Positions 35,629-43,825 of a stretch of DNA of 64,000 bases are shown piece after piece. Every line of letters starts with the position of its first letter. The stretch's first letter is position 1. A model generated the notes under the pieces. The model did no database searches, was not told where the DNA came from, and saw nothing but the letters and a program-made list of their open reading frames with translations. The DNA comes from Lichenicoccus sp965213775 (GTDB lineage: Bacteria; Pseudomonadota; Alphaproteobacteria; Acetobacterales; Acetobacteraceae): contig CBDCAC010000001.1 of assembly GCA_965213775.1 (NCBI GenBank), forward strand, positions 186,001-250,000. The letters run 5' to 3'. Made by a program: the position numbers and the translations under genes.

Positions 35629-36750
35629 TCAGCGGCGGGTCTGCAGCAGGATCGCGGTACGGGCGACGACGCGCGCCTCGTCATAGAGCGCGCAGGCCCG
35701 CAGCCGGCCCGCGTCACCCATCCGCCGTCGTGATCCGCCGTCCGCCGCCAGCCGCGACAGGGCGCAGGCCAGGGCGTCGGCGTCCGCCGGCGGCACCAGC
35801 AGACCGGTACGGCCGGCGACCACCTGTTCGCGCGGCCCGCTTATGTCGCTCGCCACCACCGGCAGGCCGGCGAGCATCGCCTCGATCACCGACATCGGCA
35901 GTCCCTCGAAGTGACTGGGCAGCACGAAGATGTCCGAGGCCGCCAGCAGGGCGGCGACGTCGCGGCGATAGCCCAGCCTACGCAGCCGCGTCCCCAGCGC
36001 CTCCGGACGCGCCGCCTGCGCGAAGGCCAGGTCGAGGTCCTCGCCGTGATCCGAGGCCAGTCGCTCGCCCACCACCCAGAGCTCGGCGTTCGGCACCCGG
36101 CGCATCGCCCGCAGCAGCTCGGGATAGCCCTTGTGGCGCACCAGCCTGGAGACGGCGATGATCACGACGCGATCCTCGGCGACGCCCAGGGCCGCGCGGA
36201 TCGCGACGCGCGCCGCGCGGTCGGGCCGGAACGTCGCCGGATCGCGGCCGTTGCCGACGGCGACCGGGGTGCGGTGGATCCGCCAGCGTCGCGCATCCGA
36301 CGCGTCCTCGCGCGAGACGGTGAGGTAGAGATCGGTGGTCTGCCCGGCGAGCCATTCCAGCGCCAGCGCCGCACCGCGACGCAGCGGCGGCGCGGGCTGG
36401 TTGAACAGGAAGCCGTGGCAGGTATAGGCGATCAGCCGCACGCCGCAGAGCCTGGCCGCGAGGCGCGCGAGCAGGCCGCTGATCGGCATGTGCGCGTGCA
36501 CTAGGTCGGGCCGCTCGGCCCGGATCAGGCGCACCAGCGCGAGCAGGGCGCGCGACTGCGCCAGCGGCGACAGGCTGCGCGCCAGCGGCAGCCCCACCAC
36601 GCGGAAGCCTTCGGAGCGAGGCAGGTCGAGCAGCGGGCCGTCGGCGCAGGCCGCGACCACCTCGTGCCCGCGCGCGCGCAGCTCGCGCATCAGCGGCAGC
36701 AGGAAATGCAGCAGCGAGAAATCGACGTTGGTGACCTCGAGGATCTTCAC
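35629..36750 (-). CDS. GT4-family glycosyltransferase
   Basis: The 373-residue cytosolic or membrane-associated enzyme transfers a sugar from a nucleotide donor. The N-terminal acceptor domain shows MKILEVTNVDFSLLHFLLPL and the VHAHMPISG segment. The C-terminal donor domain has AVSRLVRHKGYPELL and the E-x7-E region PSHFEGLPMSVIEAMLAG, followed by VVASDISGPREQVV. This pattern fits enzymes for surface glycan or undecaprenyl-linked oligosaccharides. It is transcribed 13 bases after the heparinase-like gene, as part of the rsmB-rpe run. The acceptor sugar cannot be read from the sequence. Confidence 0.9.
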   Translation of the reverse strand: MKILEVTNVDFSLLHFLLPLMRELRARGHEVVAACADGPLLDLPRSEGFRVVGLPLARSLSPLAQSRALLALVRLIRAERPDLVHAHMPISGLLARLAARLCGVRLIAYTCHGFLFNQPAPPLRRGAALALEWLAGQTTDLYLTVSREDASDARRWRIHRTPVAVGNGRDPATFRPDRAARVAIRAALGVAEDRVVIIAVSRLVRHKGYPELLRAMRRVPNAELWVVGERLASDHGEDLDLAFAQAARPEALGTRLRRLGYRRDVAALLAASDIFVLPSHFEGLPMSVIEAMLAGLPVVASDISGPREQVVAGRTGLLVPPADADALACALSRLAADGGSRRRMGDAGRLRACALYDEARVVARTAILLQTRR

Positions 36751-36763
36751 GTGGCGCGCGCGG

Positions 36764-38437
36764 TCAATCCGCGCGGCTGATCGCCCAGCGCACCGCCTGC
36801 GGCTCGACCGTGATGCTCGCCGCCGCCGCGTCCGTCTGCGCCGCCGGCGGGGTCACCGTCACCGTGACCTGTCGGCTCGCCCGCGGCGCTCCCGAACCGA
36901 GATACGCGCTCTCCTCGAGCGCCACCGCGCCGCCCTCGATGCGCATGCGCCATTGCGCGCCCGATCCAAGCGTCAGCGACAGGCTGCCCGGCTCGCCGTC
37001 CAGCTTGGCGACCACCTCGGGATGCAGGTGGAAGCGGAGCACGAAGGCGATCGGATGGTCGGCTTCGAGGAAGTCCTCGCCGCGCACGTCCTCGCCGCTC
37101 TCGGCGAGATAAAGGCGCCGGCGATGCACCGCGCCGAACGACGGCTTGTAGCCGTCATGGCTCAGCTCGAGCCAGTGCGCGCCGCCGGACTGCTTGTGGT
37201 CGATCTCGACACGCGCCGGACGACGCACCACCCCGCCCGGCCCGAACTCCGAGGAGGAGCGGTCGTCGATCACCAGCACCGAATGGGCGGCCGTCTTGCG
37301 CAGCGCCTCCTGCCAGGAAGGCGTGGCGCCGGCGCCGCAATTGACGATCAGCCGCTCGCGCCCCATCGAGAGCTCGAAGGACAGCGTCCCCGCGTGCGAC
37401 AGCGAGTCGTAGCCCGACGGCGGCGGTGGCCCGGCATCGAGGAACAGCATGCAGCGTCCGACCTGCAGGCGGATGAAGCCGCCCTCCGGCAGCGCCGCCT
37501 GCACCGCGCGGCCGCGCGCCGCCTGGGCCAGCACCAGGTCGATCAGCGCCGGATTTTCTTCCTGGCTGCCGTTGAACAGCGCCAGGCCGCCATCGGCATG
37601 GCGCAGCGCGCGCAGGGCCGGGGTCATGCGGTCGAGTGCCGCCGCCAGCGCCAGGGGTGGCGCCACCTGCCCGGTCTGCATCAGGGCGCGCATCTCCGCG
37701 AGCTCGCGCAGCGCCGCCAGCTGCGCGGCCGGGCTGCGCTCGACGTGGCAGCCATCGAGCAGCACCTGGCGGCCGATCTCGGCGGCGATGTGGCGCATGT
37801 AACGGGTCATCAGGTGGGCCTGGTCCGGCATCGCCACCGCGCAGGCGAGCAGGCCCTTGTAGGCGGTCAGGGCGCGGTGGTCGTGCGTGGTCCAGGGCAG
37901 CATCGCCGCCAGCGCGCGGCCGTCGATCAGCAGCTGCGCCATCAGGCGCTGCCGGAAGCCGTCATCGGCGGACGCGGCGAAGAAGTCGTAATGCACCAGC
38001 CACGCGTTCAGCCGGGCGCCCAGCACGTCCGGCGCACGCGGCCGCGCTTCCGCCGGCGGCCGCTGCAGCCAGTCCGTCACCAGGGCGCGGGCGCGCAGGC
38101 GGGCGCCGTCGGTGCCGAGCGCGCGCAGGTCGCGCAGCCAGGTGAAGCCGTGCGCGTGGGCGCGCAGCAGCGGCGCCCGCAAGGCCTCGGCGCGTGCCGG
38201 ATCCTGGGCGTCCGGCGCGGCGTCGGACCATCCCTCCGACGCCAGCGGATAGACCATGCCGCAGAACAGCAGCTCGTCGCGCATCAGGCGCGCGCCGCGC
38301 GCCGGATCGCCGGGCCACAGGTCGCGCACCGCCTGCTGCGGCGCATCGGGCGCGCGGCTCATGCCCAACGAGTTGCCGATTCCCGGCAGTCGCGCGAACG
38401 ACAGCCGCGCGTCGCGGGTCCAGCGGCGCACGTCCAT
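36764..38437 (-). CDS. Heparinase II/III-family protein
   Basis: This 557-residue protein belongs to the alginate/heparin lyase-like superfamily often found beside rsmB-rpe in alphaproteobacteria. The N-terminal half is an alpha/alpha toroid (DLWPGDPARGARLM, GFTWLRDLRALG, NAWLVHYDFF). The C-terminal half is a beta-sandwich with SLSHAGTLSFELSMGRERLIVNCGAG and RRRLYLAESGEDVRGEDFLE. No signal peptide is seen, so its site of action is unclear. ATG 38437 overlaps the rpe stop (TGATG); GTG 38440 is an alternative. The natural substrate is unknown in most homologues. Confidence 0.88.
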   Translation of the reverse strand: MDVRRWTRDARLSFARLPGIGNSLGMSRAPDAPQQAVRDLWPGDPARGARLMRDELLFCGMVYPLASEGWSDAAPDAQDPARAEALRAPLLRAHAHGFTWLRDLRALGTDGARLRARALVTDWLQRPPAEARPRAPDVLGARLNAWLVHYDFFAASADDGFRQRLMAQLLIDGRALAAMLPWTTHDHRALTAYKGLLACAVAMPDQAHLMTRYMRHIAAEIGRQVLLDGCHVERSPAAQLAALRELAEMRALMQTGQVAPPLALAAALDRMTPALRALRHADGGLALFNGSQEENPALIDLVLAQAARGRAVQAALPEGGFIRLQVGRCMLFLDAGPPPPSGYDSLSHAGTLSFELSMGRERLIVNCGAGATPSWQEALRKTAAHSVLVIDDRSSSEFGPGGVVRRPARVEIDHKQSGGAHWLELSHDGYKPSFGAVHRRRLYLAESGEDVRGEDFLEADHPIAFVLRFHLHPEVVAKLDGEPGSLSLTLGSGAQWRMRIEGGAVALEESAYLGSGAPRASRQVTVTVTPPAAQTDAAAASITVEPQAVRWAISRAD

Positions 38438-39135
38438 CACGATCCGCCCCCGCCGCGACGCGGCACGATCGCGTCACCGCCGCGCAGCCCCGCGATCGCG
38501 CTCGCGTAGTCGGACGCGCCGAAGATGGAGGTGCCCCCGACCATGACGGTCGCGCCCGCCTCGATGCAGAGCGTCGCGGTGCGAGCGTCGATGCCGCCAT
38601 CCACCCCGATCGGGGACTGCCGCCCGCGTTCGGTCAGCATCGCGCGGATGCGGGCGATCTTGGCCAGCTGGCTGTCGATGAACTTCTGGCCGCCGAAACC
38701 CGGGTTGACGGTCATCACCAGGACCATGTCGGCGAGGTCCAGCAGCTCGGCGATCGCCTCCGGGGGCGTGGCCGGATTGATCGCGATGCCGGCCGAGACG
38801 CCGAGCGACTTCACCGTCTGCAGCGACCGGTGCGTATGCGGACCGGCCTCGACGTGCAGGTGGATGTGGTCCGCGCCGGCCTGCGCGAAGGCCGCGAGAT
38901 AGCCGTCCACCGGCGCGATCATCAGGTGCACGTCGAACACCAGCTTCGAGCGCGGCCGCAGCGCCTGCACCAGTTGCGGACCGAAGGAGAGGTTGGGCAC
39001 AAAATGCCCGTCCATGACGTCGAGATGCAGCCAGTCGGCGCCGGCGGCCTCGACCGCCGCGACCTCCTCGGCGGCGCGGGAGAAATCCGCAGCCAGCAAA
39101 CTCGGAGCGACGATGATGCCGGATGTGGATGCCAT
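38437..39135 (-). CDS. rpe: Ribulose-phosphate 3-epimerase
   Basis: Rpe interconverts ribulose 5-phosphate and xylulose 5-phosphate in the pentose phosphate pathway. The 232-residue TIM barrel has APSLLAADFSRAAEE, the metal and catalytic segment HLDVMDGHFVPN, DVHLMI, MTVNPGFGGQKF, and the catalytic aspartate in GVDGGIDARTA. It sits between rsmB and the heparinase-like gene, with stop-start overlap to the latter. The last ten residues are Arg/Gly-rich. Confidence 0.96.
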   Translation of the reverse strand: MASTSGIIVAPSLLAADFSRAAEEVAAVEAAGADWLHLDVMDGHFVPNLSFGPQLVQALRPRSKLVFDVHLMIAPVDGYLAAFAQAGADHIHLHVEAGPHTHRSLQTVKSLGVSAGIAINPATPPEAIAELLDLADMVLVMTVNPGFGGQKFIDSQLAKIARIRAMLTERGRQSPIGVDGGIDARTATLCIEAGATVMVGGTSIFGASDYASAIAGLRGGDAIVPRRGGGGS

Positions 39136-39210
39136 AACGCGCTTCTAACAGAAATCCTGCCGTATCGCACAAGCCGGCAAGCGCACGCGAGCGTGAGCCG
39201 CGTCAGGCGG

Positions 39211-40527
39211 TCAGGACCGGACCAGCCGGGCCGCGAAGAAGCCGTCCATGCCTCCCTGCCCGGCCCACAGGCCGGGATGCGTGCGCAGATAACCCTGCGG
39301 CGTGCGCGCCTCCGGCAGCGCCGACAGCTCGGCCGCGCTGAACGGCTGCAGTCGCAGGCCGGAGAACAGGCCGGAGACCAGCGCCGGCTCGATCCGCGCC
39401 TCGCCCTCCTCGCGCTGCATCGAGCAGACCGCGTAGATCAGGCGGCCGCCGGGCCGCAGCATCGAGATCGCGGCGTCGATCAGCCGATCCTGCGCCAGCT
39501 GCAGCGGCCCCAGATCGCCCGGACGACGCGAGCGCAGCACGTCCGGATGGCGGCGTACGGTGCCGGTGGCGCTGCACGGCGCGTCCAGCAGTACCGCGTC
39601 GAACGGCGCCGGCGGCCGCCACAGCGTCGCGTCCGCCTCGATGGTCTCGGCCTGCAGCCCGAGCCGCCCGAGGTTGCCGCGCAGGCGCTCCAGCCGCGCG
39701 GCGTCGCGATCGAGTGCCGTGACCTGCGCGCCGGCGGCGGCCAGCTGCGCGGTCTTGCCGCCGGGTGCCGCGCACAGGTCGGCGATGCGCTCCCCCGGCT
39801 GCGGCGCCAGCAGCCGCACCGGCAAGGAGGCCGCCACGTCCTGCACCCAGAAGGCGCCCTGCTCGTAGCCCGGCAGATCGGCGACGCGGGTCCCGGCCGG
39901 CAGCCGCAAGGTGCCGGTCGGCAGCACCGCGCCGCCGTCGGGCACTCCTCCCGGGAGCATGACGTCGTGGCGCAGCGTCAGGTCGAGCGGCGCCTCCTGG
40001 CGGATCGCCTCGGCGATCTCTCGCGCCTCGGCTCCCCAGGAGGCCCAGAGCCAGGCGGGCACGTCGAGCCGCGCCTGGTCGAGGCCGTCCAGCGCCCGCT
40101 CGCCGGCGCCGGCGATCCGGCGCAGCACCGCGTTGACCAGGCCCGCGAACGGCGCCAGCCGTCGCCGGCGCACGAGGTCCACGGCGGTGCCGACCGCCGC
40201 GTGCGCCGGGGTGTGCAGGAACAGCAGCTGCGCCGCCCCAAGCAGCAGCGCCAGCCGCACCGGCGGCGGCGGCGCGCGGGCGAGCAGCGGTTCCAGCACC
40301 GCCTCGAGGGTGCCCAGCCGTCGCAGCACCATCGCCGCGAGGCGATGCGCGGCACCGCGGTCGCGTGCCGGCACCGTCACGGGCGCCTGGTCCAGCGCCT
40401 CCTCCAGCCGCCCTCCCCGATCCAGCACCGAGACCAGGATGTCGAACGCGATGTCGCGCGTCGGGTCCTGCGGCGGCGATGGCGCGCGGGCCGTCCGCGG
40501 ACCGCGCGATGTTGACACTCTGTTCAT
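39211..40527 (-). CDS. rsmB: 16S rRNA (cytosine-5)-methyltransferase RsmB family
   Basis: RsmB methylates C967 of 16S rRNA. The 438-residue protein has a NusB-like RNA-binding domain first (RDIAFDILVSVLDRG, LVNAVLRRIAG). The SAM-binding catalytic domain follows: the glycine motif LCAAPGGKTAQLAAAG, the catalytic region DAPCSATGTVRRHPDV, and the second conserved cysteine in YAVCSMQREEGE. It starts the minus-strand run rsmB-rpe-heparinase-glycosyltransferase and diverges from the unknown gene pair at 40.6 kb. Confidence 0.94.
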   Translation of the reverse strand: MNRVSTSRGPRTARAPSPPQDPTRDIAFDILVSVLDRGGRLEEALDQAPVTVPARDRGAAHRLAAMVLRRLGTLEAVLEPLLARAPPPPVRLALLLGAAQLLFLHTPAHAAVGTAVDLVRRRRLAPFAGLVNAVLRRIAGAGERALDGLDQARLDVPAWLWASWGAEAREIAEAIRQEAPLDLTLRHDVMLPGGVPDGGAVLPTGTLRLPAGTRVADLPGYEQGAFWVQDVAASLPVRLLAPQPGERIADLCAAPGGKTAQLAAAGAQVTALDRDAARLERLRGNLGRLGLQAETIEADATLWRPPAPFDAVLLDAPCSATGTVRRHPDVLRSRRPGDLGPLQLAQDRLIDAAISMLRPGGRLIYAVCSMQREEGEARIEPALVSGLFSGLRLQPFSAAELSALPEARTPQGYLRTHPGLWAGQGGMDGFFAARLVRS

Positions 40528-40634
40528 GCTCTCCGGCTATCCTGCTGCCGAGCAGATGGCATGCGGCGCGGTCGCGGGCCAGTGCCGCGGGGAAGAGATC
40601 TTGCGCAGCGACGTGCACCATGGATGGAAGAGCG

Positions 40635-41765
40635 ATGCCGACGCCTGACCCACGCGCCGCCGCATCGTCGAGCGGCCTGGCCGGGGTCGCATGGGCCATC
40701 GCCCGCGAGACGCAGGCGGTGCCGATGCGCTGCGTCTCGCTGCCCTTCACGTCACCGGCGCTGATCGCGACCCGGGTCCGCGCCACCGCGGCGGGCGAGC
40801 TGGAGATGCTGCTCAGCAACCCGGGCGGCGGCCGCGGCATCTACGTCGCGCACTGGGCGGCATTGCGCGGCTACGTGGCGCCCAGCCTGCACGACATCAT
40901 GCTGGTCGACCGGGTGTCCGGCGACATCGCCGCTGGCGGCCCGCCTTCCCCCTCCAGCATACGCAGGGCCGCGTTCGACGTCGCATCCGAGGGGCATTGC
41001 GGACGTCGCGTGGCGCAGGCGGCGCAGCGTGCCCGCCACGCCGAACAGCAGGGAACCTGTCGGATCCGCGCCCACCTGCTGCTGAGCCTTTCGCAGGCGC
41101 TCGGCCTGACCGATGCCGCGGCCGCGGCCGCCAATCCCTGGACGGCGCGGCCGAGCGAGCATGACGGCTGGCTGAGCGAGGTGCCGCGCCTGCTGGCAAA
41201 ATGCCTGGACGCCACGCCGCCCTGGGTGCCGGCGGAGCTGGCGGCCGCGGTCGCGCGGATCGCGGCGACGGCCTGGCCGCTCGGCCTGGGCCCGCGCGCC
41301 GCCGAGGCCCGGCTGCCGCGGGTGCTGGGCCTGCTCCGTGCCCTGCCGCGGGGATGTCGCGGCATCGTCAACCTCGACCGCGCGGTCGGCGTGCGCGTCG
41401 CCGAGACCGAGGCGGCGCTGCAACAGGCGCGCGCGCTGCTGGACGACCCGATCGCCCTGCTCGCGGCCTGGCGCTCGGACCAGCCCGCCCTGCTGCGCAC
41501 GCTGGAGCAGCCGGACTGGCTGCTGGACGGATGGGACCGGCTCTGCCTGCTCTGCGGCGACGACAAGGAGGGCATGGCCCTGGCGCAGATGCTGCTCCAC
41601 GAGGGCGAGCAACGCATGAGCTTGACGCGCACCGAGCTCGACGCGGCGAGGCCGCCCGGCCTCAGCAACGCGGCCCTCGCCCTGGAGAGGCAGATCCGCC
41701 ACGAGAAGATGCGGCTGCGCGAGCTGCAGCTCAACGATCCGGATGCGGGCGACCCGGATGGCTGA
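40635..41765 (+). CDS. Unknown protein A of a two-gene unit
   Basis: The 376-residue protein is soluble, Ala/Arg/Leu-rich and mostly helical. I recognise no catalytic motif. Segments that look structured are VPMRCVSLPFTSPALIATRV near the start and LLDGWDRLCLLCGDDKEG near the end. It has no signal peptide. ATG 40635 is chosen because GGAAGAG precedes it; ATG 40620 adds five residues. Its stop overlaps the start of gene B by eight bases, so the two proteins are probably made in fixed ratio and may act together. It diverges from rsmB. GC content and codon use match the core genome, so it is probably a native lineage-specific gene. Confidence 0.65.
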   Translation: MPTPDPRAAASSSGLAGVAWAIARETQAVPMRCVSLPFTSPALIATRVRATAAGELEMLLSNPGGGRGIYVAHWAALRGYVAPSLHDIMLVDRVSGDIAAGGPPSPSSIRRAAFDVASEGHCGRRVAQAAQRARHAEQQGTCRIRAHLLLSLSQALGLTDAAAAAANPWTARPSEHDGWLSEVPRLLAKCLDATPPWVPAELAAAVARIAATAWPLGLGPRAAEARLPRVLGLLRALPRGCRGIVNLDRAVGVRVAETEAALQQARALLDDPIALLAAWRSDQPALLRTLEQPDWLLDGWDRLCLLCGDDKEGMALAQMLLHEGEQRMSLTRTELDAARPPGLSNAALALERQIRHEKMRLRELQLNDPDAGDPDG

Positions 41766-43005
41766 CCTACCCGCCAGCCCGCCCAGGAGCCGCGGCCTGC
41801 TCGACCTGAGCCGCGATCTGCGGGACGCCAGCGACAGCACGCTGCTGCGCGTCACCCAGGTCATCGACACCTTGCCGGCACGCGGCGCCGCCGACCGGCT
41901 GCTGGACGGGCTGCGGCCGCGCCTGGGGGCGCTGCGGCCGCCGCGGCCGCCGGCGCTGAGCCGGGTGCTGTTCTGGCCGCTGCAACCGGTGATCATGGCG
42001 CCCAAGGCGTGGCGGCCGGGCATGGTCGGAGTTCCACGCAGCGTGATCACGCCGGTCACCGCGCTGGTGCGCGCCCATCTGCCGGACGTCGCCACGGTCG
42101 AGGCCGGCCTGGCTGCCGGACACGAGCCGGATGATCGGCTCTGGCAGGATGCGGCGTCGATCCTGGCCACCGTCCCGCCGCCCGCGGATTGGCAGTCGGC
42201 CACGTTCCAGATGCAGACCGGGATCAAGCCGCAGGCATGGCAACCCCTGCTCGTGGTGATCCGCCTGGCGTTCGCGCATGCGCGCCTGCTGCGCCAGTTC
42301 GGCACGCAGCCGGAACCGGTGCCGGAGGCGAGCCGGCCGCTGCTGCTGGAGGCCGCGCGTTCCGGCCCGCTGAGCTGGAGCACCACGCTGACCCTGCTGT
42401 TCGAGCAGACGCGGACGCCGGGGCCGCTGCTGCGGCAGGTGACCGAGCTGGCGCGCGAGACCGGCTTCGCGCGCCAGCTCGAGGGCGGCCTGCAGCAGGT
42501 GATCGACGCGGTGGTCGACCGGCTCGATCAGGTGGATGACGGGTCCCCGCCCGGAAGCGCTGCCGGAGGCGCGCCGACCGACGAGGCGCTGCGCAGCCAG
42601 GCGCGTCGCGCGGCGCGTCTCGCCGGCTTCTGCGCCATGCGCGCGGAGATGCCGGCGGTCGGCAGGCTGACGCAGCGCAGGCGGCAGGTGGCGGCGGAAT
42701 GCGCCGCGGAATTCGCCGACGGCCTGCGCGGCGCAACCACGGCGTGCGTGCCGGCCGGCCGGCTGGACGCGCAGGCGGAGCAGGAGGCGGCGGAGCGGCT
42801 CGAGGCGCGGCTGCTGGCGCTGCGTGAGCTCGATCTGGCCGCGCGCCCGCTCGGCGAGGCGCAGGGCCGCGAGCAGCTGCTGAGCCAGGCGGCGAGCTTC
42901 TATGCGGGGGCGGAGGCGCCGGACTGGCTGACCCGCGCCGACCGGCTGCGGCTGTGCGAGATCCTGGTCGGGGCGGAGGCCGCACTTCGTATGGCAGAAC
43001 CATAG
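41758..43005 (+). CDS. Unknown protein B of a two-gene unit
   Basis: The 415-residue protein begins MADLPASPPRSRGLLDLSRD and is helical and rich in Ala, Arg and Leu, without signal peptide or membrane span. A more conserved-looking central part includes RVLFWPLQPVIMAPKAWRPG and a tail with FYAGAEAPDWLTRADRL. I cannot assign a family or function. The start overlaps the end of gene A (ATGGCTGA), indicating coupled translation. yggS follows about 57 bases later in the same direction and could share the transcript. Confidence 0.65.
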   Translation: MADLPASPPRSRGLLDLSRDLRDASDSTLLRVTQVIDTLPARGAADRLLDGLRPRLGALRPPRPPALSRVLFWPLQPVIMAPKAWRPGMVGVPRSVITPVTALVRAHLPDVATVEAGLAAGHEPDDRLWQDAASILATVPPPADWQSATFQMQTGIKPQAWQPLLVVIRLAFAHARLLRQFGTQPEPVPEASRPLLLEAARSGPLSWSTTLTLLFEQTRTPGPLLRQVTELARETGFARQLEGGLQQVIDAVVDRLDQVDDGSPPGSAAGGAPTDEALRSQARRAARLAGFCAMRAEMPAVGRLTQRRRQVAAECAAEFADGLRGATTACVPAGRLDAQAEQEAAERLEARLLALRELDLAARPLGEAQGREQLLSQAASFYAGAEAPDWLTRADRLRLCEILVGAEAALRMAEP

Positions 43006-43061
43006 CGGCGACATCCGATCGGCACTACTTGACCCAGACCACGTCGCCGGGAACTGCGCCG

Positions 43062-43763
43062 ATGCCGACACCCTCCCCCCTGGAACAGATCCGCGCGCGT
43101 ATCGCGGCCGCGGCGCGGGCCGGTGGGCGCGAGGCGGACGCGGTCAGCCTGGTCGCCGTCTCCAAGACCCATCCGGCCTCGCAGCTGGCGACGCTGCTGC
43201 AGGAGGGACAGCGCCGCTTCGGCGAGAACCGCGTGCAGGAGGCGCTGGAGAAGTTCCCGCCCCTGCGTGCGCGACATCCGGAGCTGCGGCTGCACCTGAT
43301 CGGCCCGCTGCAGACCAACAAGGCGCTCGACGCGGTGCGCGGCTTCGAGGTCATCGAGACGCTGGATCGGCCGCGTCTCGCGGACGCGATCGAGCGTGCC
43401 GCGGAGCGGCAGGGCCGGGTGCCGGAGCTGCTGGTGCAGGTCAATGTCGGCGACGAGCCGCAGAAGGCCGGGATCGCGCGCAACGAGGCGGAAGGCTTCA
43501 TCCGTTCCTGCAGGACGCGCTTCGGCGCGGCACTCACCGGCCTGATGTGCATCCCGCCTGCCGAGGCCGACCCGCTGCCGTATTTCCGGCTGCTGGCGGC
43601 GCTGGCGGCGCAATGCGGACTCTCGGCGCTGTCGATGGGCATGTCGGGGGACTTCGAGACGGCGATCCTGGCCGGCGCCACCGAGGTCCGGGTCGGCTCG
43701 GCGCTGTTCGGCGCGCGGCCGGCGCTGGAGTCGCCGCTGGCCGCGTCGCTCGTGCCCGGCTGA
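43062..43763 (+). CDS. yggS: YggS/PLPBP-family pyridoxal phosphate homeostasis protein
   Basis: YggS-type proteins carry PLP on a TIM barrel and balance vitamin B6 and amino-acid pools, with no known catalysis. The 233-residue protein has the PLP lysine in VAVSKTHPASQL, then RFGENRVQEALEKF, LHLIGPLQTNKA, and LSMGMSGDFETAI with VRVGSALFG at the phosphate site. ATG 43062 starts immediately ahead of the conserved part. It sits between the unknown gene pair and kup. Confidence 0.95.
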   Translation: MPTPSPLEQIRARIAAAARAGGREADAVSLVAVSKTHPASQLATLLQEGQRRFGENRVQEALEKFPPLRARHPELRLHLIGPLQTNKALDAVRGFEVIETLDRPRLADAIERAAERQGRVPELLVQVNVGDEPQKAGIARNEAEGFIRSCRTRFGAALTGLMCIPPAEADPLPYFRLLAALAAQCGLSALSMGMSGDFETAILAGATEVRVGSALFGARPALESPLAASLVPG

Positions 43764-43825
43764 TCCCGGCTTGCCCCGCACCCCGGCACCCCGGAGCCGC
43801 TTGCCTCGCGGAGACGTTGAGTCGT

